Positions 38,001-44,805 of a DNA stretch of 44,805 bases are shown piece after piece. This DNA is from a virus. The stretch covers positions 1 through 44,805 of IMG/VR virus record IMGVR_UViG_3300042522_000112; one strand, 5' to 3'. Within the stretch, counting starts at the first letter, position 1; each line of letters begins with the position of its first letter. The translations under genes and the position numbers were made by a program. A model generated the notes under the pieces. The model searched no databases. It was not told the DNA's origin and saw only the letters and a list, made by a program, of their open reading frames with translations.

Positions 38001-38150
38001 TGCATAACGATTCCTGTTTTGGAGATCGAAGTCTTGAGCACGTTGCAATGCTCGAAGCGTATTCTGGCCCTGCTGTAGGACCCTATTTGCTTGGTCTGGA
38101 GCCTGTGTCGGGTTAAACCTTTCTGGGCTCCCATAACTTCTAAATGCCAT
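35010..38150 (-). CDS. Internal virion protein with lytic transglycosylase and degenerate M23 domains
   Basis: 1046 residues. The first 750 are helical core protein. A SLT lytic transglycosylase domain follows near 755-890 (PVAVAALAEAENGAWDPN with candidate catalytic Glu, STGVGLMQLSQVY, LTLGAGALSKLYKKYGNW). The end is an M23-fold domain at about 940-1046 (QPGVDLYFE, ESGYGNYVVIES, VLYGHLADG, GQAIEAGDIIGTQGGTG). In M23 the zinc ligands come from HxxxD and HxH; here these are QPGVD and ASIDF, so only the YGHL His remains and the peptidase is probably inactive. It would open the peptidoglycan during DNA ejection. Its ATG overlaps the upstream stop by one base. Confidence 0.88.
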   Translation of the reverse strand: MAFRSYGSPERFNPTQAPDQANRVLQQGQNTLRALQRAQDFDLQNRNRYAQAMSNVQRLEEGNRELIFNLDRDNRQRVQDQIQRNYLQTIRDAEVQGRQEIQTLQALATFSDTAFKAVATFNQKREEGIKLGVQQAIYATGLDLKGLQEIYKLDRNLNDQALSENTTVKGLLDNGASIKDIRYLMKNSNAKYWNENRGLAEEIGSGFGSYSNDNYETKYKVGETEVSMAEAVQTGQFDAVEVILSQQRSQYLRESGALDISPQVAAAFIFPQMQAYENQLRQSVNAQERKSVEVEVRNNINRAFDQGIATGGAAWAAQYIGEKPAGSERSAAKANLLNFLATAASGDDAERYQTVFQDLLNQNTVLADGSEATLGDFWKNDPAVIEVSRAFVEARRRKLQDLNLKEQEGLAQVKEREDYGIQALQELPGGYTDADIDGLYEFIREVRPGYVSDRLENMRRNESTNAVYRQKIEADLQELADASLLTEERLDNMGIPGSIAAKFRPLARAIGEDRRANENFKPQMDALANLAKSPKQIQAKADGTYNFTVPLMTQQLQNKFLTKYAQLKAGGDPNAVGAAFSLVQQEFQAQISNDSFFDNTPGNFGAYKQFSQATKPSSAASARIQRVQSSIAKLGSKTLDAPGTIFNAQELSRIESSMSRPGFKMDPMADYVGRLMGVDPLTVINRQRLAAGMSPVQLPQAAVTFSTTVNPILKRKLDAYQTPEISARAMMSTRTFDPNLVPKGYGPMVVEAAQKAGITPVAVAALAEAENGAWDPNIFSGGGYKWDGASTGVGLMQLSQVYNGPGSSVEAREQALRDPKLNLTLGAGALSKLYKKYGNWKDAVFAWNMGETGYANWEAAGRPKSDVQSQRASKLYERFEKARAKYGDTSALRSQATMRPTMRRFGSASFEKPSSVVFETSSGQPGVDLYFESKRFPAVLGGVVKDVSRESGYGNYVVIESTDPQTGQKVDVLYGHLADGIKLKPGQAIEAGDIIGTQGGTGNVRSVDGTIASIDFLAPAPRGSKSMTPYAGFDNLRRYVVSQMQR

Positions 38151-39253
38151 TACCCGAACTTCCCTGTCTTAGGATCATAAGAATTAGCAAACGCATTGAA
38201 GACACCAGGCAGTGCAGCACCAATACCAGCAACAACAGCATTCTGTCCACCAGTAACACCTTTCTTGGGTCTGATCGAGTTAAACAACTCCTTATCAAAC
38301 GGCAGGGGATTCTGAAGAACAGGTCTGGGCAGAGTTAGAGGTGCAGGAATCGGAGGTGGCATCATCGGCTCCAGCAGAATGCTTGCAAGGGCATTCAGAT
38401 CAGCCTGATACTTATCTAGTGCGGCACGGTTACGCAGAGACTTCGTTTGGTTTCTCAAACTCACACGTGATGCTGCAGTCTCCGCCTTGTTCAGGTAGAA
38501 CCTATCGTTGAGACGTTCCAGCGTCAGGTTGGTTGCATCCTTAGTCAGACCATAATTCTGCTCAGCACTAAAGACCTGCTGGATGATTGCTGCCGTAGCA
38601 GCTCCTGCCTCAGCAATTGCAGCACGCGCTACTACATCTGAGTTCTTACCCATATTGCCTCGTGCTTGAGCTTCACCAGCGGCCTTGATGCCTTCTATAT
38701 AAGTACGCTGTTTGTTGATCTGACCTTCTGCTCGCGCCTGCTGGAGGTTGACCTCAGCACCACGCATGTTGACTTCCTGCTCACGTTGATTGAACCTGAA
38801 GTCTTGTGTGTAGGTCTTCTCTTCAAAATCAAGTGCTACATTCTGTTCCTGTTCAAACCTTGCAGCGTCCTGGATTGCATAATCATAGGCTAGGTTATTG
38901 AAGGAAAGCTGTTGACCTGCAGTTTGTTTTGACTTATTGAATGCGCGTACCTGATTAGCAAAATCAAATGCCTGAATCTGCATCTGATAGCGATACGACT
39001 GTTGAGCCGTGGCTTCCTCGTATGCTAACTGCTGCTCAATGTTTCGCCGTTGAATGGCTACGCCTTCTGTAGCAAACTTAATCTGACGCTTTGTACTCTT
39101 CTTGTTGAATCTAAACTCATCAAGAGCTTGCTGGTACTGAATCTTTGCAAGCTTTTCTTGTGCTTTATTCTGTGCATTCTGCTGGGCACCACCAAAGATG
39201 CCACCAGCAATCGAACTGCCAATGCCCAGCGCCAACCCAATAGGAAATGGCAT
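38150..39253 (-). CDS. Internal virion protein (T7 gp14-like)
   Basis: 367 residues. A hydrophobic Gly-rich N-terminal segment (PIGLALGIGSSIAGGIFGGAQQ) is followed by a long Gln/Ala/Arg-rich coiled-coil body (30-270) and a Pro-rich linker (302-322). This is the layout of podoviral internal virion proteins, ejected to span the outer membrane. It is longer than T7 gp14 (196 aa). It lies between tail tubular B and the SLT protein, where T7 has gp13-gp14. Confidence 0.85.
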   Translation of the reverse strand: MPFPIGLALGIGSSIAGGIFGGAQQNAQNKAQEKLAKIQYQQALDEFRFNKKSTKRQIKFATEGVAIQRRNIEQQLAYEEATAQQSYRYQMQIQAFDFANQVRAFNKSKQTAGQQLSFNNLAYDYAIQDAARFEQEQNVALDFEEKTYTQDFRFNQREQEVNMRGAEVNLQQARAEGQINKQRTYIEGIKAAGEAQARGNMGKNSDVVARAAIAEAGAATAAIIQQVFSAEQNYGLTKDATNLTLERLNDRFYLNKAETAASRVSLRNQTKSLRNRAALDKYQADLNALASILLEPMMPPPIPAPLTLPRPVLQNPLPFDKELFNSIRPKKGVTGGQNAVVAGIGAALPGVFNAFANSYDPKTGKFG

Positions 39254-39255
39254 AA

Positions 39256-41823
39256 TCAGGCCCTCCTATAAAACTGTTGTGTATAGTTACCTTCCCACGT
39301 CATATTATTCAATGCAAGCGGGAATGGCGACCTACTGTTGATTCGTAGATCATAGTTAGTATTCTTCTGATGAATTGGTACTGTCAATACTGTTCTATCA
39401 ATTGTTGGAGAACTGTTTGCTGTGTAGTAGTTTCCATACTGAACACCAGAGTGAAGCTTCCATTCAGGTGCACCGTATCTCTTCGTGTAGAAGTCCACAA
39501 ACCCACTGAATGCCACATCAAACTTGATACGTGCAATCGTAAGTGATGCAGTCCAATCAACATTATTCTGGGTTCGATAAAATAGCTTTGGCAGCTCTAC
39601 ATCAAAGTCGTATTCATAGCCTGCACACAGCTCCAGCTCCTTACCAGTCCAGTCACCTTCAATCAGCCAGTTACCACTTCCATCAATCTCAACCTTCAAG
39701 ATAAAGTTCGGCGTTGTTCCTGTACTAACACCCGTTTCTACAAAGAGGTTGTCGTAATCAGTTGAAGGGCCTACTGCTACTTGTGGAATCGTAACAACTA
39801 CAGGTGTTTCTCCTGTGATGTTGTTGTACGGCTTGGGAATGGTAGACTTATTCAGTGCACTGCTATACGTGATTGTACCTGCAGACTTCACTACAAAAGA
39901 GTGATCCAGCCTGATGTTCTCTAGTGTGATATCTGTAGGTTTTGAGAAGTCCTGAATCACATCGATTAGGACACCACGATACTGACCCTGAGCCCTTACG
40001 ACAACCAGAACAAAGTTGTTAATGATGAACATGTTCTGGATTTCACCAGCAACCTTCCAGCTAAACCATGCTTGCATCGACGCTTCACCGTCTACTGCAT
40101 AGTATTTGTATAGGTAGATTCTGTTTTCCTTCTTACTCAGAAGGGCCAGCAACGAGTCAGCAGTACTTACTCTTAGATATCGCACATCAGCCGGTAGGTA
40201 ATCTGCTACTACTTTGCTGATGTCAGAAACTAATGCTGCCTGTACTGTGCCTCTTGGTTGCATTCCAAGCAGTCTTGAGTAGCTAGAAGCTGGCGATACA
40301 AACGCAACAAAGTCACCAACATCCTGTGCATTGATCTTTCGATCCGCTTCGTACTGACTGATTGTCCGCAGAATCACGTCATTGGGCGATATCACGCCGC
40401 TTTCTGAGAACAGTAGGTATTGCTCGTATTCACTAAACAATACAAGACCTTGTGCCTGTGGCACCGCACAGTACAAGTTGCTGACCTTTGAACTTGTCGT
40501 CTCTAGATCAATCGGGTCTGATGCAATGACTGTCTGAGAGCTGGTAAAAAAGAAGTTCTGGAAGTCCTTTGCCACACTCATCACAACTGAATCGTTGGTC
40601 ATGAATGTCAGTCGATTACTGTAGACTAAGCCGTACTTAATCTGATCATCAACAAAGCTCGGCGTCGGATTGCCAAACTCATTGCCAGTAATCCGCGGCG
40701 ACCACTTTTCCGTAGAAATTGTGAACTGGTTCGTGCCTGTGTTCACCAACTTAAACGGCATTGTATTAGCAACTAACGATGTGGCAGCTAGCTTTGCAGC
40801 GAACTTTCCACTTGTAGCAATTGGATTACCTTCATCATCTGTATTGATATCCCATCCCCTCGATTCTTCGTAGAAACCAGAACCTGCATTTACACTGCTC
40901 CCTGTCGTTGTACCCGTACCTACAAACTTTACAAAGTAAGACGACCGATCATCAATGGAATTTAGGATCTTAACCCGTCTACCTGGCTTCGTATAAGCAG
41001 CAAGGCGTGAAGTTGTGCTTACTTCATCCTGATAGACAGTCAAAGATACACCCTGTACACCACCAGCAACTTCAATGTTGAATGGTGTCTGACCATCTTT
41101 GATTTCTATCTCCAGGCTGTTGGAATACTTGGTGACAGTGAACGTAGCGCTCAGTGCTGCATCAATAGCCGCTTTCAGTCCAGCAAGAATCTCATCTGCA
41201 TCAACAGGCTCATCCCTTGTCTCGGCCTCAGTAATTGATACTGTGGTGAATGAATACTTTGTGCCATTGATGTATATACTGTATTCCTGATCGTAATCAA
41301 TACTCCCAATGACAACCGTAGCTCTTGTCTTCAGATAGTAATCTGTCTTAGCGTTCATCGTCACAGTCTTTGACTTGTTGATGATGTAGCTACGATCAAG
41401 ATAATAGAATGTATGAAAGTTATGTAGTGTCGACACGCCAGCTGGTGTAGTCAAGTAGGAGACCACGTCTGGATTTGTTTTGCCCGTAACTGTTGCCTCA
41501 GTAAAGGTCAGCACTCCACCAGTGTTTACCGGTACTGTGTTCCAGATCCTTATGTTTCCATTCTTGGTGATTACACCTGCGTAGCGTTCATCATTGTCCC
41601 TGTCAATTGCAAACCAATAGCCATCCTTCAGTTCATCACTGGCATCATTTGCATAGCTGTAAAGATTACCAATAAACTTGGCTCCACTTCGCTTCAACAA
41701 ACCATAGGTTGGATCAGGGTAGCCATTGACAATCTCATTGACTTGTCCGGGAAACTTCTTGGTATCAGCCTGTCGACTTACACCGCCTAAAAATGTCGGA
41801 ACAAACTGTGTAATTGCTGCCAT
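39256..41823 (-). CDS. Tail tubular protein B (T7 gp12-like)
   Basis: 855 residues, the nozzle of the short tail. The N-terminus AITQFVPTFLGGVSRQADTKKFPGQVNEIVNGYPDPTYGLLKRSGAKFIG is a strong match to the gp12 opening (LGGVSQQP...G...N..P....G..KRP). Internal beta-rich repeats, the NRLTFMTNDSVVMSVAKDFQNFFF block and a C-terminal region ending NNMTWEGNYTQQFYRR agree. Length is near T7 gp12 (794). ATG overlaps the tail tubular A stop by one base (TGATG). Confidence 0.95.
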   Translation of the reverse strand: MAAITQFVPTFLGGVSRQADTKKFPGQVNEIVNGYPDPTYGLLKRSGAKFIGNLYSYANDASDELKDGYWFAIDRDNDERYAGVITKNGNIRIWNTVPVNTGGVLTFTEATVTGKTNPDVVSYLTTPAGVSTLHNFHTFYYLDRSYIINKSKTVTMNAKTDYYLKTRATVVIGSIDYDQEYSIYINGTKYSFTTVSITEAETRDEPVDADEILAGLKAAIDAALSATFTVTKYSNSLEIEIKDGQTPFNIEVAGGVQGVSLTVYQDEVSTTSRLAAYTKPGRRVKILNSIDDRSSYFVKFVGTGTTTGSSVNAGSGFYEESRGWDINTDDEGNPIATSGKFAAKLAATSLVANTMPFKLVNTGTNQFTISTEKWSPRITGNEFGNPTPSFVDDQIKYGLVYSNRLTFMTNDSVVMSVAKDFQNFFFTSSQTVIASDPIDLETTSSKVSNLYCAVPQAQGLVLFSEYEQYLLFSESGVISPNDVILRTISQYEADRKINAQDVGDFVAFVSPASSYSRLLGMQPRGTVQAALVSDISKVVADYLPADVRYLRVSTADSLLALLSKKENRIYLYKYYAVDGEASMQAWFSWKVAGEIQNMFIINNFVLVVVRAQGQYRGVLIDVIQDFSKPTDITLENIRLDHSFVVKSAGTITYSSALNKSTIPKPYNNITGETPVVVTIPQVAVGPSTDYDNLFVETGVSTGTTPNFILKVEIDGSGNWLIEGDWTGKELELCAGYEYDFDVELPKLFYRTQNNVDWTASLTIARIKFDVAFSGFVDFYTKRYGAPEWKLHSGVQYGNYYTANSSPTIDRTVLTVPIHQKNTNYDLRINSRSPFPLALNNMTWEGNYTQQFYRRA

Positions 41824-42491
41824 CAGTATCTATTCAATGTGTTATACGGTTGATAGCTTTGGTAGTAAGTGCCATCACGTGGATAGCCAAACATGCTGTA
41901 ATCCCCTTGATTGCACTCATACTCCAGTGCAAATGCCCTTGTATAGGCTTCCTTCTGCTGAAGTGCCTGATACTGCAGAGCGTCGCTCACAAGCCTGCTA
42001 GAGACGACTACAGCGGCACGTGCGGTGATGTAATCCTGAACAGGAGACGGGATATCTTCCCATTCAAATAGCCAAACAACATCACAATAGACAGTATCGT
42101 TCCATTGATCTGAATGATGCCTTCTGTCGTACAGAACACCATTCCTCTTTACAGTGTCATATTGTCGATAAGCCACATAGCATGGATCATCCGACAAATC
42201 TAATTGCAATACATTATTGGGCCAGACAATCTTCTTATCATTGCCTGGCGTAAAGGGGTAGTTATACTCTTTGTTGAAGGTCCAGCCTTCTGCCTGAACT
42301 TCCCTTGATACCTCCCATAAGGTATCGTAGACAATCGCAACTTCCGGGTTGGAAACTACTGTTACCGCATTACCATCTTGATCGGTAATGGTTTCAGTAT
42401 CAATAGCAGTTACAGGCGCCTGACCAACTGACGCCAGGATCTGATTGACAGCTTGAAGCTCAGTCTTAGAGCCAGTGGTAGAATATAGCAT
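41823..42491 (-). CDS. Tail tubular protein A (T7 gp11-like)
   Basis: 222 residues, the adaptor ring between portal and nozzle. The pattern ELQAVNQILASVGQAPV...(VAIVYDTLWEVSREVQAEGWTFN) is the gp11 signature, followed by LDLSDDPCYVAYRQYDTVKRNGVLYDRRHHSDQW. T7 gp11 is 196 aa. A terminator precedes it at 42510-42536, so it is partly insulated from capsid expression. Confidence 0.95.
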   Translation of the reverse strand: MLYSTTGSKTELQAVNQILASVGQAPVTAIDTETITDQDGNAVTVVSNPEVAIVYDTLWEVSREVQAEGWTFNKEYNYPFTPGNDKKIVWPNNVLQLDLSDDPCYVAYRQYDTVKRNGVLYDRRHHSDQWNDTVYCDVVWLFEWEDIPSPVQDYITARAAVVVSSRLVSDALQYQALQQKEAYTRAFALEYECNQGDYSMFGYPRDGTYYQSYQPYNTLNRY

Positions 42492-42509
42492 AACAATGAA
42501 GTTATATGT

Positions 42510-42536
42510 TAAGAAAGGCCCCCATTTCTGAGGGCC
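42510..42536 (-). terminator. Rho-independent terminator after the capsid gene cluster
   Basis: Minus strand: GGCCC, loop of about 10, GGGCC, then TTTCTTAA. It lies between the small capsid-linked genes and tail tubular A, equivalent to the T7 T-phi terminator after gene 10. Partial termination here would favour capsid over tail proteins. Confidence 0.82.
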
Positions 42537-42543
42537 ATAGAAA

Positions 42544-42741
42544 TCAGGTGGTCGGGTTCAAACGAGTAGTGTTTGCAGCCGGACCATTTGAAACGTCACC
42601 ACCAACGGAGGTGCCGTAGCGATATGCACTACGCATATCTTGGGTTTCACTCTTCACCACAGAACCGAGCACAGCATATACACCACGAGGGTCATAGCTT
42701 TTAGCGGTCTTGGCAACAGAGAATCGAGTAGTGATTGCCAT
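42544..42741 (-). CDS. Small hypothetical virion-cluster protein, 65 aa
   Basis: ATG at 42741 encodes MAITTRFSVAKTAKSYDPRGVYAVLGSVVKSETQDMRSAYRYGTS... It is Ser/Thr/Gly-rich with low charge, the composition of small virion proteins. It lies 5 bases after the Pro-rich small gene and just before the terminator. It could be a capsid decoration or minor protein. Family not recognised. Confidence 0.68.
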   Translation of the reverse strand: MAITTRFSVAKTAKSYDPRGVYAVLGSVVKSETQDMRSAYRYGTSVGGDVSNGPAANTTRLNPTT

Positions 42742-42746
42742 GATTA

Positions 42747-42980
42747 TTACGGGGCAGGAGGAGGAGCAGGAGTCTGATCAGGAATCGGTGCACCCGAGGA
42801 GTTAGTCGTCTCGTACTGCGAAGCAGCAGCGGTACGACCGTATTCAACGGGAGGGCAGGGATCCTGAGTGATCGAAGCGACTGGATTCGGCTGCTTGATA
42901 CCACCAGTAGATTTGGTGATATGAATAGCTGGATCAATCTCTCCGTATTTCTGAGTGCCTGGAACAAGATTCGAAGCCAT
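42747..42980 (-). CDS. Small Pro-rich hypothetical protein, 77 aa
   Basis: ATG at 42980, 14 bases after the capsid stop. The N-terminus has MASNLVPGTQKYGEIDPAIHITKS; the C-terminus is a disordered Pro-Ala tail (PIPDQTPAPPPAP). It is probably made with the capsid protein. It may be a minor capsid or assembly factor. A different-frame open stretch over the same bases is a shadow. Confidence 0.66.
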   Translation of the reverse strand: MASNLVPGTQKYGEIDPAIHITKSTGGIKQPNPVASITQDPCPPVEYGRTAAASQYETTNSSGAPIPDQTPAPPPAP

Positions 42981-42994
42981 TATTCAGCCTCCTA

Positions 42995-44041
42995 TCAAAC
43001 GGCTTGCAGCTCAATAGCAGCAGCAGGATTCAGCCAATCAGCACCCATTGCAAGACGACCCACGATCAGGTCACCTTGATACATGGTCTTCACATCACCA
43101 CCAGTGGTTTGGATGCTAGGACCGATACCTTGCACAACAGCAGCAGCGTCGCGCTGGTAGATCAGACCACAGTGGGCAGAGAAGTCACCGCTGTAATCGT
43201 TGTTCTCACCATCAACGCGTGCAACACTACCAGCCATGAAAGGCAGGTTGTTGGAACGCCAGATCTTAATGCCAGCGATCTCATACAGACCCTCACCGGA
43301 GTTCATGCTGCCTTGGGTAGCACCGTACTCACGGTTCAGGATGTTGCTATCAACTTGGCTGATCAGAGCGTAGTACTGTCGGGGAGACAGCACAGCATTA
43401 CGGCCAGTACGGGGTACATTCTTTTCATCAAGAATCGAAGCAGCTTCAAAGAATGCGTCAACGATAGCCTGAGCATTGTACTCATTACCAGCACCCAGTT
43501 TGATCACAGAACCACCAGGCTCGGGGCCGGGGGATGCAGTGATCGGGTGAGCGGTACGGGCAGACTTGGCGATAGTACGGAAGACTTTCTTGTCATATGC
43601 TTCGGCCAGAGCGTGGCCAATCTTTGCACTGATCTCAGAACGCAGGCTGTAATGAGCCAGGGTTTCATCGAGATCGTACACAAATGCAGACGAGACCAGA
43701 AGGTCATCCATGACGATGGTCTTCTCAGCCACCGGAGGATCAGAATCACCTAGGATCGGGGTTCCGGGAAGGTGATATTCGGCCGTCATACGACCGGTAT
43801 AGATAAACTGCAGCGAACGACCATTGCTGAGCGTACGATTCTGCACAGTGTCTTTGGCGATGCATACTGACTCGTACGCTTTAATCATTTCGCCAGAAAA
43901 CAATTTCAAATAGGTGCCATACTTATTGTTGTAATCAGCACCGCCTTGAGTAAGACCGAGACCAGGGGTTTTGTTGATGTTCCCCATCGCGGTCAGCGTG
44001 GTGTTAGGAGCAACACCAGGCCGTTGGGACCAAGTAGTCAT
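42995..44041 (-). CDS. Major capsid protein (T7 gp10-like, HK97 fold)
   Basis: 348 residues, same length class as T7 gp10A (345). Podoviral capsid blocks are LKLFSGEMIKAYE near 45-58, IYTGRMTAEYHLPGTPILG near 79-97, DEKNVPRTGRNAVLSPRQYYALISQ near 202-226, and YEIAGIKIWRSNNLPF near 254-269. It forms the icosahedral shell of T=7 heads. A long leader (44042-44229) with structured elements precedes it, which suggests separate and strong expression. Confidence 0.96.
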   Translation of the reverse strand: MTTWSQRPGVAPNTTLTAMGNINKTPGLGLTQGGADYNNKYGTYLKLFSGEMIKAYESVCIAKDTVQNRTLSNGRSLQFIYTGRMTAEYHLPGTPILGDSDPPVAEKTIVMDDLLVSSAFVYDLDETLAHYSLRSEISAKIGHALAEAYDKKVFRTIAKSARTAHPITASPGPEPGGSVIKLGAGNEYNAQAIVDAFFEAASILDEKNVPRTGRNAVLSPRQYYALISQVDSNILNREYGATQGSMNSGEGLYEIAGIKIWRSNNLPFMAGSVARVDGENNDYSGDFSAHCGLIYQRDAAAVVQGIGPSIQTTGGDVKTMYQGDLIVGRLAMGADWLNPAAAIELQAV

Positions 44042-44073
44042 TGTTAGTAAAGAGAGAGTTTTGGTAAAGTCTC

Positions 44074-44087
44074 CCTAAGCGCTTAGG
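44074..44087 (-). promoter_or_regulatory. Palindrome and promoter-like element upstream of capsid gene
   Basis: CCTAAGCGCTTAGG is a perfect 14-base palindrome 33 bases upstream of the capsid ATG. On the minus strand it continues CTTAGGGAGAC, like the start of T7 class III transcripts (GGGAGA). It also matches the CTTAGG end of promoters A and E. It may be a late promoter variant without the full CTGTCCACT core. Confidence 0.4.
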
Positions 44088-44186
44088 AATTCACACGATT
44101 AGACATGTGCATTCATTGTTTGTTTTGGTGTCGTCTCTCCGACTGTCATGACTAAAGGTTGTCTCCGTAGAGGCCAATAGTCAATA

Positions 44187-44219
44187 GGAACAGGGTCCGA
44201 CTCTGAGGTGCCCTGCTCC
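44187..44219 (-). promoter_or_regulatory. Strong hairpin in capsid leader
   Basis: On the minus-strand RNA, GGAGCAGGG pairs with CCCTGTTCC (9 bp with one G-U), loop 15 bases. It follows the 58-aa gene stop by 11 bases. No T-run follows, so it is more likely an RNA stability or processing element than an intrinsic terminator. Confidence 0.5.
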
Positions 44220-44229
44220 CATTATTAAG

Positions 44230-44406
44230 TTAAGTCCACGCAGCGAGAGTACCAGCTTGAACCTTTGCACCCTTAGGGCTCAGTTCAGTCAGGGTCTGAT
44301 TTGTCTCACCATAAGCGTTAAGGAATGCTGGACTGGTAGCAGTAGGGGTTACATACTGAACAGTCACCGAAGATACCTTCGGATCATAAGGAGTAGCGTC
44401 TGCCAT
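44230..44406 (-). CDS. Small hypothetical protein between psbA and capsid, 58 aa
   Basis: ATG at 44406 (2 bases after the psbA stop) to TAA at 44230 encodes MADATPYDPKVSSVTVQYV...LAAWT, 58 residues. It is Thr/Ala/Val-rich, mildly acidic and beta-strand prone. It lies where some cyanophages carry hli, but it has no chlorophyll-binding ExxNGR motif, so it is not a high-light-inducible protein. It may be a minor virion protein. Function unknown. Confidence 0.7.
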   Translation of the reverse strand: MADATPYDPKVSSVTVQYVTPTATSPAFLNAYGETNQTLTELSPKGAKVQAGTLAAWT

Positions 44407-44408
44407 GA

Positions 44409-44805
44409 TTATCCAATGATAGGAGTTTGATGTGTAGCTAGATCAAGTGGGAAGTTGTGAGCATTACGCTCATGCATTACCTCAAAGCCCAGGCCAGCTC
44501 TATTAAGTACATCAGCCCAAGTATTAACCACCCGGCCATTGTTATCAAGAAGTGATTGGTTAAAGTTGAAACCGTTTAGGTTGAAAGCCATGGTGCTAAC
44601 ACCAAGAGCAGCAAACCAGATGCCAACCACGGGCCAGGCGCCGAGGAAGAAGTGCAGGCTGCGGCTGTTGTTGAAGCTGGCGTATTGGAAGATCAGGCGA
44701 CCGAAGTAACCGTGGGCAGCCACGATGTTGTAGGTCTCTTCCTCTTGGCCGAACTTGTAGCCGTAGTTCTGGCTCTCGCTCTCGGTGGTTTCACGCACCA
44801 GGGAG
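44409..44805 (-). CDS. psbA: Photosystem II D1 protein, C-terminal part (runs off window end)
   Basis: The last 131 codons of D1, entering at [19 protein letters not shown] and ending at TAA 44409. Present are the [25 protein letters not shown] loop, [14 protein letters not shown] with the Mn-cluster His/Glu/Asp ligands, and Ala344 as the processed C-terminus, followed by an 8-residue cleavable tail THQTPIIG. With the 210 codons at 1-630 and 12 missing codons, the product would be 353 residues, normal for D1. Codon use is GC-rich and host-like from 44805 to about 44625, then changes to the AT-richer phage style. Confidence 0.97.
   Translation of the reverse strand, partial: SLVRETTESESQNYGYKFGQEEETYNIVAAHGYFGRLIFQYASFNNSRSLHFFLGAWPVVGIWFAALGVSTMAFNLNGFNFNQSLLDNNGRVVNTWADVLNRAGLGFEVMHERNAHNFPLDLATHQTPIIG

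Noticed and set aside
44111-44158. 16-codon frame (MTVGETTPKQTMNAHV) in the capsid leader
   Set aside because: No ribosome binding site and no coupling to a neighbour; it could be chance in the structured leader.
44230-44406. Possible hli (high-light-inducible) gene next to psbA
   Set aside because: The 58-aa product lacks the ExxNGRxAMxG chlorophyll-binding helix.
1-44805. CRISPR arrays, rRNA genes or insertion sequences
   Set aside because: No regularly spaced direct repeats, rRNA signatures or transposase genes were seen.

Overview
The window is essentially the whole genome of a T7-like cyanopodovirus (short-tailed phage of marine Synechococcus/Prochlorococcus). The evidence is a single-subunit phage RNA polymerase, T7-type gp2.5/gp3/gp4/gp5/gp6 replication genes, a T7-order head-tail and internal-core cassette, a T7-type large terminase, and a photosystem II psbA gene. 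Almost every gene is on the minus strand, so transcription runs from high to low coordinates. The two window ends hold the two halves of one psbA gene: the N-terminal 210 codons at 1-630 and the C-terminal 131 codons at 44409-44805. The sequence is therefore best read as a circularly permuted map opened inside psbA, with about 35 bases (12 codons) missing at the join.

Layout in transcription order. (1) Early/control region, about 20430 down to 16600: a host-type TTGACA/TATAAC promoter, a divergent plus-strand ribbon-helix-helix gene, a long noncoding leader with repeated phage-type promoter motifs (core CTGTCCACT), several very small genes, a MarR-like winged-helix gene, a complete tyrosine integrase, a tRNA-Leu-like attachment site, then the phage RNA polymerase. 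(2) DNA metabolism, 14253 down to 4848: unknown 280-aa protein, SSB, endonuclease I, primase-helicase, DNA polymerase A split into exonuclease and polymerase frames, 5'-3' exonuclease, NblA-like protein, DUF3310, MazG-like protein, and a class I-type ribonucleotide reductase pair. (3) Virion assembly, 4873 down through the circular join to 26343: repeat protein, portal, scaffold, a 16-residue peptide, RlpA-like protein, psbA, major capsid, tail tubular A and B, three internal virion proteins (one with a lytic transglycosylase and a degenerate M23 domain), two tail fibre genes and a fibre-assembly protein. (4) Lysis and packaging, 26346 down to 20632: small membrane proteins, a two-domain endolysin, small terminase, two HNH endonucleases, large terminase, ThyX and an unknown protein. 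The physical ends of the packaged DNA are probably in the noncoding 19.7-20.4 kb stretch or the 21.6-21.9 kb stretch.

The phage appears to redirect host photosynthesis and nucleotide supply (psbA, possibly an nblA-like gene, nrdA/nrdB, thyX, mazG) while its own polymerase drives later genes. The integrase, att-like tRNA fragment, MarR-like protein and divergent RHH gene facing the early promoter together look like a possible lysogeny-control module in a phage otherwise built for lytic growth.

Most start codons were checked by eye. Many predicted longest starts are TTG/GTG, and I moved those to the first sensible ATG. Shine-Dalgarno sequences are weak or absent for most genes, so several starts remain uncertain. 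Gene overlaps of 1-4 bases (ATGA, TAATG) are frequent and indicate translational coupling.
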